A DNA stretch of 64,000 bases from CAXBES01 sp963974915 (GTDB taxonomy: Bacteria; Bacteroidota; Bacteroidia; Flavobacteriales; Flavobacteriaceae). Under the pieces are notes generated by a model. That model searched no databases. It was not told the origin of the DNA and saw nothing but the letters and a program-made list of their open reading frames with translations. The position numbers and the translations under genes are program-made. Each line of letters opens with the position of its first letter. Positions within the stretch are counted from its first letter, which is position 1. The stretch is from the NCBI GenBank assembly GCA_963974915.1, contig CAXBES010000008.1, positions 62,001-126,000 of the forward strand. The letters are read 5' to 3'. Below are positions 35,717-46,500 of the stretch, piece by piece.

Positions 35717-37270
35717 ATGGCAATAAAATTAAACAAAGAGGAAAGTGTTTTAAGAAATGAACTAATCTACGCAGGAGATGCCAAAGCTGTTAAGATTGAT
35801 AACGTTTTTGTAAATCTCTTTATGCTATTAAAACATAATGGCATGCGACCAAGACAAAGAGCTAGAAGCAATTCATTTATAGATTTAAAAACGCTCCAAC
35901 GCGTCTTTGGAAAGCTTGAAGAAGATGGAGACGTAAAAGGCTTTAGTCAGAATAAAGAAGCGGCTGAGCTATGGATGCGCAGTAACTTAGTAAATATGGT
36001 TTTTAGAGGAAATCTTGATAAAGAAAAAATATCCTCTTTACGACCTATACACCTTGAGAGCTACCGTGTGAGAAATGCAGCTCACAATAGGGATTATAAT
36101 ACGGCAGATCAAGTGTATCTTATGTTAGGCGCTAATCCTAAAGTAAAAGAAGACCTAAAAAGCTTTTTAATGGAAGGTTGGGATAACACCACTAATAAGA
36201 TAAATGTTAAGGATGGATTAGATGTAGATAGTTTAGGATTATTACATATTATAAAAAATATTAAACCAGGATTTTTAGATACTAACAGTTCATTAAATCA
36301 AATTAGACCTTTACTTGACAAACAAGCAAAACTCTATTGTGACGATGTAAGACGCTTACTTGTTTATAAAAGAAAAATCCCGCGAAACGTAGTAGTTGAT
36401 TATTTAAAAACAATCACCTCTTTTCACCTTTCCATTTATATTCAAAAGCTAGTTTATCTTCTGCCAGAAATGGTAGAAAAAGGATCTATCGACCACGAGG
36501 ATAATTGGAGTATAGTTATCGATGCTACAGATAATAATGAAAGTAAAATTTCAAAATTAGCGAGTGCAGATGCAGAAAACCTAACGAATAGTGTGTACGA
36601 TTATGTTAAAGCGACATTTCAAGTAAACGCTGCTTTAAGAAGGTTAAAGTTAGAAAAGACGGACTCATCTAATTTAGATAAGGCACTTGCCGTACTAGCA
36701 AAAAAACCAGATGGTTTTGAAATTTATTTTGAAACCCAATGGGATAATCTTTATAACTCTCTTGAAGAAGATGATAGAGAACTTATAAAAGATATGGTAA
36801 AGTATGAAGACACCTATTTTGAGAAATACATAGAACTTATTGTTAAGGCACGTGGAACCTACCAATATCGTTACCACGTTCAACTTATTGATAACCTATC
36901 TCAAAAAAATTCTGAGCGCGGTTTTATGTCTCAAGGAAGAAGTAAAAAACATCCTAGACGCTATGTCTTAGGAACTAGATTATTAGAAACATTGGTTCAA
37001 ATACTTGTCCTCGAAGTTGAGGATGATCAGTTTAAAACTAAAACGTTATCAATAGAAGAGCTCATTGAAAACATAAGAGATAGATACGGTTTAATTATAA
37101 ACGGACTGTCTGAAGACCGATTTGAAGACGCTGATTTGAATACTCACTTAGCTTTTAAAGAAAATGTCGAAGCATTTAAAATGAAGTTACGGCAAATAGG
37201 TTTCTACAATGATTTAAGTGATGCCTACATTTTACAAAGAATACGTCCGCGTTACGAATTAAAAGATTAA
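35717..37270 (+). CDS. Conserved protein of unknown function between two ATPases (MADS-like gene 6)
   Basis: The 517-residue soluble, largely helical protein has no motif I recognise. It starts two bases after the kinase/ATPase stop and ends six bases before the HerA-like gene, so it is surely part of the same complex or pathway. Its place between a P-loop ATPase and a HerA-like ATPase parallels DptG between DptF and DptH in phosphorothioate-dependent restriction; the similarity is positional and by size, not shown by sequence. C-terminal RSKKHPRRYVLGTRLLETLVQILVLEVE is its most conserved-looking stretch. Confidence 0.78.
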   Translation: MAIKLNKEESVLRNELIYAGDAKAVKIDNVFVNLFMLLKHNGMRPRQRARSNSFIDLKTLQRVFGKLEEDGDVKGFSQNKEAAELWMRSNLVNMVFRGNLDKEKISSLRPIHLESYRVRNAAHNRDYNTADQVYLMLGANPKVKEDLKSFLMEGWDNTTNKINVKDGLDVDSLGLLHIIKNIKPGFLDTNSSLNQIRPLLDKQAKLYCDDVRRLLVYKRKIPRNVVVDYLKTITSFHLSIYIQKLVYLLPEMVEKGSIDHEDNWSIVIDATDNNESKISKLASADAENLTNSVYDYVKATFQVNAALRRLKLEKTDSSNLDKALAVLAKKPDGFEIYFETQWDNLYNSLEEDDRELIKDMVKYEDTYFEKYIELIVKARGTYQYRYHVQLIDNLSQKNSERGFMSQGRSKKHPRRYVLGTRLLETLVQILVLEVEDDQFKTKTLSIEELIENIRDRYGLIINGLSEDRFEDADLNTHLAFKENVEAFKMKLRQIGFYNDLSDAYILQRIRPRYELKD

Positions 37271-37276
37271 ATAAAA

Positions 37277-40200
37277 ATGGATACAATTACCATAAATATA
37301 TATTACCAAAAGATAATTAATCTTATTCTGGATCTACACAGAGCAGATTTTGAAAATGCTTCTGCAGGACATTGTATGAAGATTACGGGATTGGGTGCCT
37401 TAGAATTAGAGTATCTCTGGGATTTAATACGATCTGAACACAAACACATAGATCTGCATATTGTTTCAGAAGATGAAAAAACAGATTCTAGATACATTTC
37501 TGCAACAAAGCTTATTGAATTACGAAACAAACAGGATAAGCCCTTATTGATTTTAATTCCATCTAATAGTAGAACCGCTGCTGAAGATTCTTATGGTAAT
37601 GCCACATTTAAGGAGATCTCATTAGAAGGAATAGAGAATGAATTAGTAGATACGCTTATAGATGAAATACCTGATGATATTTATGACGTCATATCTACAG
37701 ATATCATAGATTACTTAGACCCATCTAATTCAGAAATAATAGATTACTTAATAGCAGTTGCAGAAGACAAGTATAAAACGGAGTCTATTGGCAATAACTT
37801 ATTCCACTTATCTCTAATTCCAGATGATATATTATTAAATCAAAAAGAGAAAATAAGATCTAGACTCAATTTTAATCGAGAAAGTGTTGAGCTATTATCT
37901 GCGTTCAATAAACCACTCTATGATCGTATTGCTGATCTAAGATTAGAAAATGATTCCATACAAAAAGATATTGTTGATTTTTTAAAGAATGAGAAAGATG
38001 CTAAAAATGCTCAAGATATTTGTGAATCTATAAATGCAAGTTACAGCAACTTAAATTTTAGTAACTGGCCAATACCTGATTTAGACTTTACTCATATAAA
38101 ATTAATTACAGATGAAATAAAATCAACAGATTTAAAAGTTGAGGAAGGTACAAACGTACTATATGCAAAAGAAGGCAAAATCGCCAAGTTAAAAGTTCGT
38201 TTCCGCACTAATCCTAACCCTAAAGATATCAAGGACTTGAAGTTCTTTAGGATTATTTTAATGGCTGTAAATGGTAGTAATGGAGAAGAAATTACTGTTT
38301 TAAGAAAAGTAAAAAACTCAAATTCAAACAGACCATATAGAGATGTTACCTTGGAGCTTAATCCAAATATTATAGAGGAAGGGTCTTACTTTCTAAAAGT
38401 CCTTGCTGAGGATGAACATGCAAATATGCTTAATGCAGATGATGAATTTAGAGATTCCAAAATTCAACGAGCTTGGGAAGAAGCAAAAAAGGCTGATCCA
38501 GACGTTGATAAAAACACTTTTCCTTATAAATTAACTTGTGACTCAGAAGATTTTGATTATGTAATAGAAGATGTAATCGACCGTGATGAAAACCAAAGAA
38601 AAGACAAACTTAATAATGTACTTCAAGCCTTTTTAAAGTATCGTATTGAGGCACTTAAGAACGATGAAGAATGTCATATACCAGAACCATCAGAAACTTC
38701 TAATGTTTGGATCAATGATGGAAAAGAAAAACATTCTTCTACATTTCATATTAATTATTCAGACAAGCATAATTACCAAATCAATATTTCAACGAAGCTT
38801 AGACAAATAGAAAATAAGTTTCTCTTGAATGCTGAAAGCTTAGGATATGTAAAATGTCAACTAAAAAGCAACAAGCTAGCTATAGGATTTGAAAACATAG
38901 AGTTTGTTAAAAGTGAATTAAATGAAATCGTGCCTAAGTCTTTATTAAAGCTTAGAAAAGAAGTTTTTGACGCTATTGTTAATTCAAATGATAATGAAGA
39001 TGGAATATTTGAAACAACTAATTTGTTTATTCACAAGGAAGAAATAAAGAAGTATGTTGAGAGTTATTCAAAATGGACTAGTAAATTAAAAATACAATTA
39101 GAATCTGATAACATTGAATTAGAAGAAAAAACTAAACTTAAGGAGTTTTTAATCGAGCTTCAAATGCTTGATGTTTCTCGTGTAAATAGCAAATTACCTG
39201 ATGGTAGTAAAGTTGAAACATTATTAGTCTCTCCGTTGCATCCACTTAGACTTGTTTGGACTATTCAGTTAATAGAAGTATTTGAAGACTGGGAAAGAAA
39301 AACCAGAGAGTTCTCTGGACATAAAGAAGCTTGGTCCCAGCATCTAGAAGACCTGTTTATCGGTAATCTATCGCCAGAGAATAATCAATTGGTACTTATT
39401 GAACCAAGTTCACAAAAAGCCTATAATTATAGCGGTGAGCTTTCTTTTGGATGGGGATTGTATTTGAGTACGATTTCTCAGGAATCAAAAAATGGAATGA
39501 CGTCAATATCTAGACAATTACAACATTATTTGAGATTGTTATTTAATATTACGAAGGATAATTATGTAGAGACAGATTTAAGCTTAAAGCTTGTTATTCG
39601 CCACATAAGGAATTATTTAGCACAACATCCTTATATCGATAAGTTAGTAGTTAACTTATTCAACGCGGGTGACGCAGAAGTGTTTTCTAATGCCTTTGTT
39701 GAATTAGAAAAAGAAAAAGTCTTTGAAAACATTAATTATGAAGTCCGAATATTTAAAGGCAATGATAAAATCATAGAGCACGGAGAATCTCTAAAAACAC
39801 TTATTAATCCAGAGTCAAATATTTCTGAAGAGGCGGAAGCATTCTCTCAACCTTCAAGAAATAGATTGTTCCCTAAACTTCGTTTTTCAATAAATAATAT
39901 TACCGATTTTCTCAAAGATCCATCAAGCTATACATCGCATCTTAGTTTTTTAATAAGCCCATTCCCGATTTCAATAGAACTCATAAAACCTTCGATAGAA
40001 GATCGCAACTTTTATCTAAATGGACTAATTACAGATTCTTCTGTGGTTATTGATGAGAATGGATCTCAAATAAAATGGAATAGGTTTATTCAAGCTAATA
40101 AACTACCTATCAAATATGATAGCACAGGAACGAATGGTATAAAGCTATTTAAAAATTTTCAAAGCTTTGTTAGCAGTGCTTTGGTGTCAAAATTTACTAC

Positions 40201-42682
40201 ATCAATTCCTTCTACCCAACTTAGGTTAAATGATCGAGATAAAGTGCTATTAACGCACTTACATGACTATTCGGATTGGGTAATTACATTTGATAAAAAC
40301 CTTGGGCCACAAATTTTTGATCAACCTTCAAAAGATGGTAAGATTCCATTTTTATTAGATTACGTTCCTGGTGAAGAAATACTTGGTATTTCCTCTTTTT
40401 TAACTACTCGACCTACATCAGAGGTGCTCGGTTTATTAGGACCACACTTTGAAGAATTTAATCTTGATATACATAACGAGGAAGATGAACATAAAATTAA
40501 AATATTATTAGAAGACCTTAGAGCTGTAAGTAGCTCTTTAGTATTACAATTAAACTCGACAAAGAACAAGGCTTTTGAAGTAATAGGATCTGCCTTTACA
40601 AAACGTGTTTTAGAGAAAAAGGGAATGCTAGAAGATGCTTTCTTAATTCCAATTGACCTTCATCAAAATCTATTTGAAAACCTTCCATCAGGAAGTAAAT
40701 CTAGAGCAGACAACCTTTTGGTTTTCATAAATCCTTCTAAAAAGGAAATATCTATTTCTGTAATTGAAATTAAATGTAGAAAGTCATTAGGCGAGACAGA
40801 AAAGGATGCACTGCGATTAAAGATGTTAGATCAAATAGAGAACACTATTGAAGCTCTACGTAACCATTTTGACCCAGAATATAATAATTCATTTGATCGC
40901 TTAGATCGGGAAATTAAGAACAAAGAATTAAAGTCTTTACTTACTTTTTATTTAGAAAGAGCCAATAGATATGAATACCTATCTAATAATGCTTATAATC
41001 AATATCTAGCATTTATGCAAAAGCTAGATGCAGGCTTTACATTAAGATTTAAAAGATTAGGTTTAATCTTTGATTTTGCCGCAAAGGAAAGACATAAGAA
41101 AACGGTATTAGATAATGACTCTACCTTCTTTACTTTTGGAGGTAAGTTAATCGATGACATACTGGACCCTGACTCTGATCTCAATACAAAAAGGCTGGAA
41201 GAAAGTGACTTTGATATTGATTTGAACAAAGCTTTTGGGAACAAGAATGAGTTGAAGCCATTTATGCAAAAATTCAAGTCAAAGCTTGAAAATGAGATTG
41301 AGACAAATATTGAAGATTTAAATAAAGAGGAAACAAGTGAAGAAAATGTTCCTGTTGTTGAGGATAACCCTATTGAAGATAAAAGTTCTTATCCAGAACA
41401 CACCGAAGAGCATAGTATAGCTGCGGAGGAGAAAATATCCACGACTAAAGAGTCGTCGAAAGAGCACATTGTGCCAGAATATGATATCCTTATAGGAAAA
41501 ACATCGCCTAGCGATCAGTTTGGTATTCTTGGGGAGAGTATTCTTCAAAAGAAAATAGCTATTGATCTAAGTGAAACAAACACGATAAGTCTATTTGGTG
41601 TTCAAGGCGGTGGAAAAAGTTATACGATTGGTACCATTTCAGAAATGGTATTGAAACAGTTTAGTAATATCAATCAATTACCATCACCATTAGCTGGAGT
41701 AATTTTTCATTACAGTGAGAGTATGGACTATGAGCCTGAGTTCACTTCTATGATTTTACCAAATGATAAAGAAAATGAACTAGCTAAATTAAAAGCTAGA
41801 TATGGAGCTGAACCAGACAAAATTGAAGATGTTATTATATTAACTCCAAAAGACAAAATTGAAGAAAGAAAGGCTGAATATCCTTCTATAAATGTTTTAC
41901 CTATAGCATTTAATTCTAAAGAGCTCAATGTACAAGATTGGATGTTCATATTAGGAGCCATTGGTAACGACTCAACTTACATAAGGCAACTCAAAGCTAT
42001 TATGAAAGAACATAGATCGAATATTACAATCGATGGGTTAGCTGAAAGTGTAGAGGCATCTGAGCTTCTAAGTAACTCTCAAAAAGCCTTAGCAAGACAA
42101 AAGCTTAGTTTTGCCCGTGAGTATATTGATGACGGTTTTATGATGAGAGATGTTTTAAAACCAGGTAGATTAATTGTTGTTGATCTTAGAGATGAGTTTA
42201 TAGTGAAGGATGAAGCACTTGGTCTCTTTGTTATTATGCTTAATATTTTTTCAGCAGTGAAAAACGTAAATGGTCTTCACTTTAATAAATTCATTGTTTT
42301 TGATGAAGCCCATAAGTATATGGATAATAAAGATTTAACAGGCAATATTGTAACTGCAATACGAGAAATGAGGCATAAAGGTGTAAGCATAATGATAGCG
42401 AGTCAAGACCCACCTAGCCTTCCGAATGAAATAATTGAATTGAGTTCAGTTGTATTACTTCATAAATTTAATAGTCCGCAATGGCTTAAGCATATTCAAA
42501 AATCAATTACTCAACTTTCAACATTGACACCAGCAGATATGAGTGCATTAACACCTGGAGAAGGTTTTTTGTGGGCTACTAAAGCAACTGAGAAAAGTAT
42601 TTCTGCAAAACCAGTTAAAGTTTCAACTAGACCAAGAGTAACAAAACACGGAGGTGGCACTTTACAAGCTACAGGTAATTAA
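37277..42682 (+). CDS. HerA/FtsK-like ATPase with internal PD-(D/E)XK-type nuclease motif (MADS-like gene 7)
   Basis: The 1801-residue protein has a long N-terminal region without recognised domains (1 to about 1100). A nuclease-like segment follows, with D1145 in SRADNLLVF and E1164-x-K1166 in ISVIEIKCR, spaced as in PD-(D/E)XK enzymes. After a low-complexity acidic linker (about 1340-1400) comes a HerA-type ATPase: Walker A GVQGGGKS 1441-1448, Walker B IVFDEAH (D1676, E1677), and the sensor-like IMIASQDP. HerA ATPases are hexameric DNA translocases that work with nucleases. It is the best candidate for the restriction component. DptH of Dnd systems has a comparable size and C-terminal ATPase. 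Confidence 0.85.
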   Translation: MDTITINIYYQKIINLILDLHRADFENASAGHCMKITGLGALELEYLWDLIRSEHKHIDLHIVSEDEKTDSRYISATKLIELRNKQDKPLLILIPSNSRTAAEDSYGNATFKEISLEGIENELVDTLIDEIPDDIYDVISTDIIDYLDPSNSEIIDYLIAVAEDKYKTESIGNNLFHLSLIPDDILLNQKEKIRSRLNFNRESVELLSAFNKPLYDRIADLRLENDSIQKDIVDFLKNEKDAKNAQDICESINASYSNLNFSNWPIPDLDFTHIKLITDEIKSTDLKVEEGTNVLYAKEGKIAKLKVRFRTNPNPKDIKDLKFFRIILMAVNGSNGEEITVLRKVKNSNSNRPYRDVTLELNPNIIEEGSYFLKVLAEDEHANMLNADDEFRDSKIQRAWEEAKKADPDVDKNTFPYKLTCDSEDFDYVIEDVIDRDENQRKDKLNNVLQAFLKYRIEALKNDEECHIPEPSETSNVWINDGKEKHSSTFHINYSDKHNYQINISTKLRQIENKFLLNAESLGYVKCQLKSNKLAIGFENIEFVKSELNEIVPKSLLKLRKEVFDAIVNSNDNEDGIFETTNLFIHKEEIKKYVESYSKWTSKLKIQLESDNIELEEKTKLKEFLIELQMLDVSRVNSKLPDGSKVETLLVSPLHPLRLVWTIQLIEVFEDWERKTREFSGHKEAWSQHLEDLFIGNLSPENNQLVLIEPSSQKAYNYSGELSFGWGLYLSTISQESKNGMTSISRQLQHYLRLLFNITKDNYVETDLSLKLVIRHIRNYLAQHPYIDKLVVNLFNAGDAEVFSNAFVELEKEKVFENINYEVRIFKGNDKIIEHGESLKTLINPESNISEEAEAFSQPSRNRLFPKLRFSINNITDFLKDPSSYTSHLSFLISPFPISIELIKPSIEDRNFYLNGLITDSSVVIDENGSQIKWNRFIQANKLPIKYDSTGTNGIKLFKNFQSFVSSALVSKFTTSIPSTQLRLNDRDKVLLTHLHDYSDWVITFDKNLGPQIFDQPSKDGKIPFLLDYVPGEEILGISSFLTTRPTSEVLGLLGPHFEEFNLDIHNEEDEHKIKILLEDLRAVSSSLVLQLNSTKNKAFEVIGSAFTKRVLEKKGMLEDAFLIPIDLHQNLFENLPSGSKSRADNLLVFINPSKKEISISVIEIKCRKSLGETEKDALRLKMLDQIENTIEALRNHFDPEYNNSFDRLDREIKNKELKSLLTFYLERANRYEYLSNNAYNQYLAFMQKLDAGFTLRFKRLGLIFDFAAKERHKKTVLDNDSTFFTFGGKLIDDILDPDSDLNTKRLEESDFDIDLNKAFGNKNELKPFMQKFKSKLENEIETNIEDLNKEETSEENVPVVEDNPIEDKSSYPEHTEEHSIAAEEKISTTKESSKEHIVPEYDILIGKTSPSDQFGILGESILQKKIAIDLSETNTISLFGVQGGGKSYTIGTISEMVLKQFSNINQLPSPLAGVIFHYSESMDYEPEFTSMILPNDKENELAKLKARYGAEPDKIEDVIILTPKDKIEERKAEYPSINVLPIAFNSKELNVQDWMFILGAIGNDSTYIRQLKAIMKEHRSNITIDGLAESVEASELLSNSQKALARQKLSFAREYIDDGFMMRDVLKPGRLIVVDLRDEFIVKDEALGLFVIMLNIFSAVKNVNGLHFNKFIVFDEAHKYMDNKDLTGNIVTAIREMRHKGVSIMIASQDPPSLPNEIIELSSVVLLHKFNSPQWLKHIQKSITQLSTLTPADMSALTPGEGFLWATKATEKSISAKPVKVSTRPRVTKHGGGTLQATGN

Positions 42683-43392
42683 TGAAATCAACTACATTAA
42701 CACATAAAGGAAAAAGGAAAGTCAATCAAGATGTTATCTTAACAAAGAATATAGATCCTAATACATATTTATATCTTGTTGCTGACGGTATGGGAGGATA
42801 TGATAATGGTGAAGTAGCAGCCCAAATTGCCGTTGATAGTATTCTTACATTTTTATCAATTACTGATGAAATAAATAAGGAAACGATTCAAAAAGCTATT
42901 AATAAATCAAATCTTGCAATAAGACAATACCAAGAGCAAAACCATTCAAAGATGGGTACAACTCTTGGCGCTATAGTATTATCAGAAGGTTTGGCTAAAT
43001 GCTTTTGGGTAGGAGATATTAAAATTCTGCATTATTCCGATAACAAGTTGCAATTTGAAAGTAAATCTCATAATTTAATAAATGAACTTTCAAATAATGA
43101 ACCCTCAAATGAAAGTTTTAAATCATCTAAATACTCTCATATAGTTACTCGCTCTATACAAGGAGATGTTAAGAAATCTTTGATTTCTTATCAAGAGTTG
43201 ATAGTTAAAGAAAAGGATGAACTTATAATATGTTCTGATGGAGTTCATAGTATTATTGATAGCCAGACGCTTTTATTTTTAATGAATGACAACGAAGCCT
43301 CTATTTCATTTATAGATAGGATAAATCATAGACTTAAAAACGAAGCTATTGATAATGCTAGTTTGATTTATGTATCGGAATTGAGAGATTGA
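42682..43392 (+). CDS. PP2C-family Ser/Thr protein phosphatase (MADS-like gene 8)
   Basis: The 236-residue protein is a minimal PPM/PP2C phosphatase. Metal-site motifs are VADGMGG (D35-G39), the central GTTLGAIVL...FWVGDIKILHY, IICSDGVHSIID (SDG) and a C-terminal DNASLIYV. It should reverse the phosphorylation made by the operon's kinase. Its ATG shares a base with the stop of the HerA-like gene, so it is translationally coupled. It closes the eight-gene block; about 120 bp separate it from the helicase gene. Confidence 0.93.
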   Translation: MKSTTLTHKGKRKVNQDVILTKNIDPNTYLYLVADGMGGYDNGEVAAQIAVDSILTFLSITDEINKETIQKAINKSNLAIRQYQEQNHSKMGTTLGAIVLSEGLAKCFWVGDIKILHYSDNKLQFESKSHNLINELSNNEPSNESFKSSKYSHIVTRSIQGDVKKSLISYQELIVKEKDELIICSDGVHSIIDSQTLLFLMNDNEASISFIDRINHRLKNEAIDNASLIYVSELRD

Positions 43393-43513
43393 TGGATTTT
43401 TTAAAAAATGGTAGAATTATTTATTAAATTTTATCATTCTATAAGGTTTTCCTCAATTTTACCAAGAATAACCTTACCACTTTTGATATATTTTTAAAGT
43501 ATTTAATAAATCT

Positions 43514-46500
43514 ATGAGTAACATCCGTAGCATACGATTAAGCAAAGTTCTAAGAGAATTTAATATTTCCTTAGATCGAGCTGTAGAGTTTTTTGAACAC
43601 CACGGAATAGAAGTTGAAGCTAGACCAACTTCTAAAATAGACTATGATACTTACTGTTTGTTAAAAGAAGAATTAAGTAAAATAAAACCTAGAATAATTA
43701 AGAAAACTCAAACTGTTGAACAAGAAATTATATCTAAAATTAACCTTGAATCAATTAAAAAGGAGAGGACTGAAAATATTCCAAATTTTGATTTTGATGA
43801 ACAAGAAGAAATAGAAGATGATGATGAAACTGAATACGAAAGGAATAAAAGAATTTGGCATAAATATATAACTGCACAAGAAAAAATCATAGACTACAGG
43901 AGCCTTCCTGTTGCGATTAACCCAAATAAAAAATATACGCTTGAGGGTAACTCTTTAAAGATTGAAGTTGATCAAGATGTTTTTAAAAAGATATTTAAGG
44001 ACGAAATTAAAAAGGTTTTTAAATTGGATGATTATGACTTTGACAAAGATCATATTTTGCAGGATTTAGAAATAACGGAGCAAATTAATCTTGATGATCT
44101 AAAAAAATTAAAGGAAAGTGCCGCATCAAAATATATTGAATTTAACGAGCATCCAATTATAGAAGGGGTTATTAAAGAGCGTAATAGTAAGTCAAAAAAT
44201 CTGAAGGATATAATAGGTAGGATGCCTAGAAATTATCTTTTTAGTAAAGAAGGACTTATACTTCTTACCAAGGAAGAAAGAGAAAAATTAAATTCTTTAA
44301 GAAACGTTTCTTTTGAAAAAGATGCTGGAGCAGTTTATCCCTTATATCCAAACATTACTTTCTTACTAAGTAATATTTACAAAGACTCTTCTATCCAAGA
44401 AAGCGGTAATAAATTTACTGTTTTTGACGGAAAGATTCATAATCATATTGAAACCTTTCTCGAGAAAGAAATTGAGTTAAAACGTAAAAAATTTACTCTG
44501 ATTTTTCAATTTCCGAAGAATTCAGGGTTAGAAAAAAAAATAAAAGACTTAGAAAAATTTAAGGGTATAGTCTTGCCTAAACCCGAAGAGGATGCAATTA
44601 GTTTTAAAATAGAAGTTAATAGCAGAAATATAAATGATCGCGCAACTCAAAATTTCATTAGTTTAGATGAACAATTGGCTCATTTCAAAAGAGAATACAA
44701 AAGAATAACTCAAGTTGTAAAGAAACATCTACCTAAAAAAACGTATCAAATTTTTTGGAATGTGAAATATAGTTATAACAGTAAACTGTTAAGAAATTTT
44801 TATTCTAAAAACAGCAATACCGAGCTAAAATTTTGGGATAGAATTTATCCAGACATACACGGAGATGAATTTCAAATAAGTAGTGATAAAGGGACACTTT
44901 CTTTCGATTTTGAGAATTTTGAAGAATTAGAATCAAAAAAGAACAGTTTAAAAGTTTACAATTATTTTCACATCGAAGATTATGGAGCTGATCATAAATT
45001 TAAGTTCAATATAAAATTTGAAACAGGACTTCACGATCTACAGAAAAAACTAAAAATTAAAGCAGAATCATTGTCAACTCGATTAATATCAAATGGACAA
45101 GAGTTAAAGTTCTACAAGCATTACAAGACTGGAAACAAGGGATTTGTACGAGACTACCTAACAAATGTTATTCGGGAGCATATTAAAGATGAGAAATACG
45201 AAGTGTACATCGATGATACATTTAAGGAAAAGTATCTCTGTGTTGAAAATTTCGATTTAAAAGTGGAGCAAGAAGAAGAAAAACTTTCTAAATTAAAAAG
45301 AGAAAGCTTTTATTATGGAGATAGAAAGAACAAAAAACCATTAGGTCGACTACAAAAAGTAGATTACCCAAATCTAGAATTCTTTGTTGAAGATGATGCG
45401 ATTGAAGATTTGCAAAAATCCTTAATAAGACAGGAATTAAAAGCTATTTTTCCTGATCTAAAAGGAGAAAGAGATAAAGTTTTAAGACTTACCGATACTG
45501 TAAATAAATTGGAGTCTGATGTTGCTCTACCAAATAATAATTGCAGAAAATTTCTTTTTGACTCATCAAAAGCAACCCCTATTGATAATTTAGAATCTCT
45601 TATCGACAAAGAAGGTGATCATTGGAAACTATTTGAGGAACAAATGTTGTCACAACATTTAAATAATTCTCAGAAAGAAGCGATACTAAAAAGTTTACAC
45701 GCTCAAGATTTAATGCTTATTCAAGGTCCACCAGGTACAGGTAAGTCCACTGCCATTGCAGAAATTATATGGCATCATATTTTAAACGATCCTAAACAAA
45801 AAATACTACTTACCTCTGAAACAAATCTTGCAGTTGATAATGCAATGGATAGGATAAAAAATGGATCAAACAATATTGTTAAACCAATTCGATTTGGGAA
45901 TGAAGATAGATTAGCTTCTGAAGGGTTATTTTATTCTTATGAAACAGTAATTTCTTTTGAAAGAGATTTAAATTTTAAAGCACCTAATATAGTTGCGCAT
46001 TGGATTGAAAACGTCGCAAAAAGAGTTTGTGAAGATGATAATCCCAAGATAAATAGTGCATTGAATGATTGGAAATCCTACCTAATTGATAAAAACGAAG
46101 AAGTTAGATCCATTTTTACCAAAGAATACTTGGAAAATGTAAACTTAATAGGAGCCACTGGAAGCTCTATGGGTAAACTAAATTCTGAAGGACGCTATAC
46201 CTCATTTTTTCATTCTTATCTAAAGATTTTCAATTCGGGTAATTACTTTCCTAAAATTGATTACAAGAAATGTAATGATGTAGCTATTGTTTTTGATACA
46301 ATAATTATGGACGAAGCTAGCAAAGCTACACCTCCCGAACTTGCATTACCAATAATCTATGGAAAAAAAGCTATAATAGTAGGAGACCATAGACAATTAC
46401 CTCCAATGATTGATGGAGAGGAAATAAAAGATACTTTATTTTCAATGGGCGAAAAAGAATTAGCAAGCACTCTTGAAAGAAATGAATTTAAAAAATCCCA

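Noticed and set aside
30984..42682. Dnd/Ssp phosphorothioation system
   Set aside because: No DndA-E or SspABCD genes in the window; only a positional resemblance to DptFGH, kept as a finding.
30984..43392. BREX type 2 (Pgl) system, suggested by the PglW-like NERD-kinase
   Set aside because: No PglZ, BrxC/PglY or PglX-type methyltransferase is seen. The rest of the gene set fits MADS better.
43393..43513. Terminator or promoter before the helicase gene
   Set aside because: A weak AAGGTT...AACCTT dyad and a TTTTG are present, but no good stem with T-run and no TAnnTTTG box at the right spacing.
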